Origin: Sedimentisphaerales bacterium
GTDB taxonomy: Bacteria > Planctomycetota > Phycisphaerae > Sedimentisphaerales > Anaerobacaceae
DNA length: 64,000 bases
Reading direction: 5' to 3'
Assembly: GCA_016927855.1 (NCBI GenBank)
Contig: JAFGLV010000037.1
Span: forward strand, 62,001 to 126,000
In this document: piece by piece, positions 61,489 through 64,000 of the stretch
How positions within the stretch are numbered: the stretch's first letter is position 1
How the letters are laid out: each line of letters opens with the position of its first letter
Made by a program: the position numbers and the translations under genes
The notes under the pieces: model-generated
What the model was told of the DNA's origin: nothing
Database searches by the model: none
Seen by the model: the letters and a program-made list of their open reading frames with translations, nothing else

Positions 61489-61969
61489 AGTGTTGCCGTC
61501 TCCTGTCCCTTCACTGGCCGACGCTGAACGCAGCACCGTCACGCCGGAGTTGAGCGACAGCATACTACCTACAGCTCGGTGTCAAAGCAAACCCCTTTCG
61601 GTCGTTTCGGCCCGCGCAACCCCAGGATACTCAAGGACCACCAACCGATGACGAAGGTCCGCCGGGCGGAACCCTGCGGCGGGCAGGCGAGCCCGTACTT
61701 TGGTCGCCCGGCGAGATCCATGTGAGGCTCAATCGGGCCGGTTATCGGGACCAGAGTGGTACACGCGATCATGAGACAGAGAGCCTGATCGAGCATAAGG
61801 ATCATGACGATTGGAGGTTTTTCCCTATCGCTACAGGCCGGGCCGACGTTCATGATAGCAAGCGAGAGTGTATTCGGCTGACTCGCGCGGCTGGAGGGTG
61901 TTCAGTTCGCGCCTGAAGGAGTGCATGTGGCGCGGCTGGGCGAAGCGCGGCCGTTGTGGATGGAAGCAC
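61489..61969. other. Intergenic region between MFS and LuxR genes, no gene seen
   Basis: The 481-bp gap shows no credible coding region. A hairpin TCCGCC/GGCGGA with a 1-nt centre lies at 61658-61670, next to a GCGGCGGGC stretch. The many small ORFs lack homology or codon character. The region should carry the divergent promoters, but none is convincing by eye. Confidence 0.5.
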
Positions 61970-62599
61970 ATGACTGACGCCTGTAGAAAGCATGTTCTCG
62001 TCTTGGAACGTCAGGCTGAGCTTCGTGCGATCCTGGAGAACGCTCTCGAAGGACGACGCGTCTCGATCGAGTCGGCTCCCACCCCGGAAAGCTGTCTCAG
62101 AAGGCTTTCTTCTCGGTCCTGTGACTTGCTCATCGTCGATGGAAACGGAGACGCCCCAGCGTACCTCGAGTGGTTGCGTGCCTTGAACCGCCGGTATCCT
62201 CCCGTACCTACCCTCGTCGTGGTCCAGCGTGGTGACATCGCCACGGCGGTCCAGGCGGTAAAGGCTGGAGCGCTCGACTGTCTGGAGCGGCCTATCGAAA
62301 GTACTCGACTGCGCTCATCGGTCGAGGCCATGCTGGGATCGTCGGGACGAGGTGATCCCCCGATGCCGCCGCTTCTGACGCCAATCGAGATCCAGGTGCT
62401 GCGTCACATCGCAACCGGCCGAACCAACAGAGAAATTGCCGATATGCTACGCCGTTCGATCAGGACCATTGAGGTTCATCGGGGCAACCTCACGCGCAAA
62501 TTAGGGACGGTCGGCCTCGTCAACCTGGTCCGGCGGGCGGCCGCCTTGGGTCTCATCGATCTGGCCGAGCCAATCACCGGCAGCTCACCGACGCCGTGA
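61970..62599 (+). CDS. LuxR/FixJ-type DNA-binding regulator with degenerate receiver domain
   Basis: The 209-aa protein has an N-terminal receiver-like domain (about 7-125) and a C-terminal LuxR-type HTH (about 140-200, LTPIEIQVLRHIATG.. then TNREIADML and RTIEVHRGNL). Asp57 fits the phosphoacceptor site (IVDGN). But the acidic pocket (usually D-D/E) reads Glu13-Arg14, and the conserved Lys is Arg107 (ERP). It may be phosphorylation-independent or use an unusual signal. Start is uncertain: the frame opens at 61868, and 61970 gives the standard receiver N-terminus. The only regulator near the sugar region; no histidine kinase is adjacent. Confidence 0.8.
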   Translation: MTDACRKHVLVLERQAELRAILENALEGRRVSIESAPTPESCLRRLSSRSCDLLIVDGNGDAPAYLEWLRALNRRYPPVPTLVVVQRGDIATAVQAVKAGALDCLERPIESTRLRSSVEAMLGSSGRGDPPMPPLLTPIEIQVLRHIATGRTNREIADMLRRSIRTIEVHRGNLTRKLGTVGLVNLVRRAAALGLIDLAEPITGSSPTP

Positions 62600-62804
62600 G
62601 GTTCCTCATCGGCTGTTAACACACCTCGTCTTCTTACCTCCAAGAGGGGATTCCATGCCTCACCCACGCCGAGCCGGGTACAGACTGTAGACAGTCCAGG
62701 CGGCGTCGATCGGGTAGTCGAAGGGCCGGCGATTGAATCGTGGGTCCGTTGATATCTTCGTGTCGTGCCGGTAGACTTGTGACGGACCATTCAGGAGAGC
62801 ATTC

Positions 62805-64000
62805 ATGCAAAAGCCAAGCTGGATTCTGCTGTTGTGTTCGTGCGTAGCCACGGCTGGTGGCAGGTTAGTCGTTGCATCGGGGGCTGAAACAAACGGGCTG
62901 ATGGCGCGCCCAGCAGCCGTGGCGACGCCACGGTCGGGTCAGGTGCAGAACCCGGTGTCACCCCGCGCCCAGGAGTTTCCACTTTCGGCGGTGAGACTCC
63001 TCGATAGCCCCTTTCGGCGAGCCATGGAAACCGACAGGGCCTACCTGCTGCGCCTGGACCCGGATCGGCTGCTCGCGGGTTTCCCCCGTGAAGCCGGTCT
63101 GCCGAAGAAGGCCGATCCCTACGGCGGCTGGGAAACGATCCCCGACGAGGGTCGCTACTCGCTGGCCGGGCAGGCCCTCGGCCACTATCTCAGTGCCCTG
63201 TCGATGCTGACCGCGGCCACCGAGACCCCGAGGCCCGCCAGCGAGTCGATACCATCGTCGACGAGCTGGCTGCCTGCCAGAAGGCCGCCGGGACCGGAAT
63301 CCTCTGCGCCTTTCCCGACAGCAAGGCGCTTTTTGCGGAACTCGCGGCCGGCCAGATCAAGTCCGACCACCTGTTCGGTCTCAACGGCGGCTATGTCCCC
63401 TTGTACGTCACTCACAAGGTCATGGCAGGCCTGCGTGATGCCTGGCTGCTTCTCGCCCACCGGACGGCGCGCGAAGTCCTGGTACGCATGGCCGATTGGC
63501 TGCAAACCGTGATCGAGCCCCTCACCGACGCGCAGATACGCGAGATGCTCGAGACCGAGCACGGCGGCATCATGGAAGTCGTGGCCGACGTCTACGCCAT
63601 CACCGGCGACGCCAAGTACCTCGCTCTGGCCAAAAGGCTCAATCACCAGAGTCTCTTCGAACCTCTCGTGCGCGGCGAGGACTGCCTGACCGGCCTGCAC
63701 GCCAATGCCCAGATCCCCAAGGTCATCAGCATGGAACGGGTCTATCAGTTGACCGGCGAGCCCGCCTATGGCAAGGCGGCCCGCTTCTTCTGGGACAATG
63801 TGGTGAACACGCGCACGTTCGTGATTGGCGGACACGGCGCGAACGAGTTCTTCTTCGCGCCCGACGCATTCGCTACTCTGGGAGTGATCTCGAAGACGGG
63901 ACCCGAGACCTGCAACACCTACAACCTGCTCAAGCTCTCGCGCCAGCTCTGGCTGGTCGCGCCCTCCGTCGCCATCGCCGATTTCATCGAGCGAGCGCTG
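62805..64000 (+). CDS. GH127-type beta-L-arabinofuranosidase, partial, with apparent frameshift
   Basis: Runs off the window end. Signal peptide about 1-25, then (alpha/alpha)6 barrel motifs of GH127 (DUF1680): EFPLSAVRLLDSPF, LDPDRLLAGFP, LGHYLSALSMLTAAT. The frame then changes at a CCCC run (63226-63229), with one base apparently missing. In the new frame come GLNGGYVPLYVTHKVMAGL, GGIMEVVADVYAITG, ISMERVYQLTGE, FVIGGHGANEFF and GPETCNTYNLLKL, with the conserved Glu-x-Cys. The second part (63233-64000) is open to the end. The frameshift may be a homopolymer error or a true lesion. AGGAG lies 8 nt before ATG 62805. GH127 releases beta-L-arabinofuranose. Confidence 0.85.

Noticed and set aside
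63233-63512. C-terminal frame 1 of the GH127 ORF as real protein
   Set aside because: After the CCCC run the frame-1 translation loses all family similarity, while the other frame continues with GH127 motifs.
1-64000. tRNA, rRNA, CRISPR array or complete transposase
   Set aside because: No cloverleaf-like sequence, rRNA signature, regularly spaced repeat or transposase motif was found by eye; the small repeats above are the only mobile-type sequences.

Overview
High-GC, gene-dense bacterial DNA. The PTR1-like folate reductase, the short IorA, Tat-leader Gfo/Idh remnants, a symporter with its small accessory protein and a large set of exported pectin-active enzymes together suggest an anaerobic, Gram-negative polysaccharide degrader, most likely a Planctomycetota member of the Phycisphaerae/Sedimentisphaerales type. 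The taxonomic call is inference; no rRNA or other marker is present. I see no tRNA, rRNA, CRISPR array or complete insertion sequence.

Layout. (1) 1-8852, housekeeping: a lipoprotein fragment, accA, tyrA-purL-purQ (tyrA/purL overlap), the pteridine/folate cluster folM-like, folB, folK on the opposite strand with 8-nt overlaps, and truB. (2) 8862-14439, minus strand: an apparent operon iorA-iorB-paaK-ACT-paaK-ACT for oxidative decarboxylation of arylpyruvates and AMP-forming arylacetyl-CoA chemistry. Its promoter lies so close to the iorA start that the mRNA should be nearly leaderless. (3) 14545-19384, minus strand: beta-barrel porin, Na+/solute symporter with its small accessory protein, and an amidohydrolase. 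(4) 19845-21366: hotdog thioesterase and MutY. (5) 21433-64000: a large pectin / rhamnogalacturonan utilisation region.

The last region encodes, nearly all with signal peptides, a GH51 arabinofuranosidase, CE8 pectin methylesterase, a PL10-GH78 fusion (pectate lyase plus alpha-L-rhamnosidase), a DUF4450-type large glycosidase, a GH2 enzyme with a discoidin-like domain, three GH106-type proteins, two tandem TonB-dependent receptors, a heparinase II/III-like lyase, GH28, a CBM9-like/PKD protein, a GH2 beta-galactosidase-like enzyme, an MFS sugar porter and a GH127-type enzyme. A divergent promoter region at 41281-41558 separates the leftward enzyme genes from the rightward receptor pair. No SusD homologue is seen, so this is not a Bacteroidetes-style SusCD PUL. 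A LuxR-type regulator with a degenerate receiver domain (61970-62599) is the only local regulator.

The sugar region carries many signs of rearrangement: a deleted Gfo/Idh/MocA gene, a truncated BNR-type gene, half of an ABC-F gene, an REP-like element inserted in frame inside the GH78 module, palindromic dispersed repeats, and a probable single-base frameshift in the GH127 gene that may be a sequencing error.
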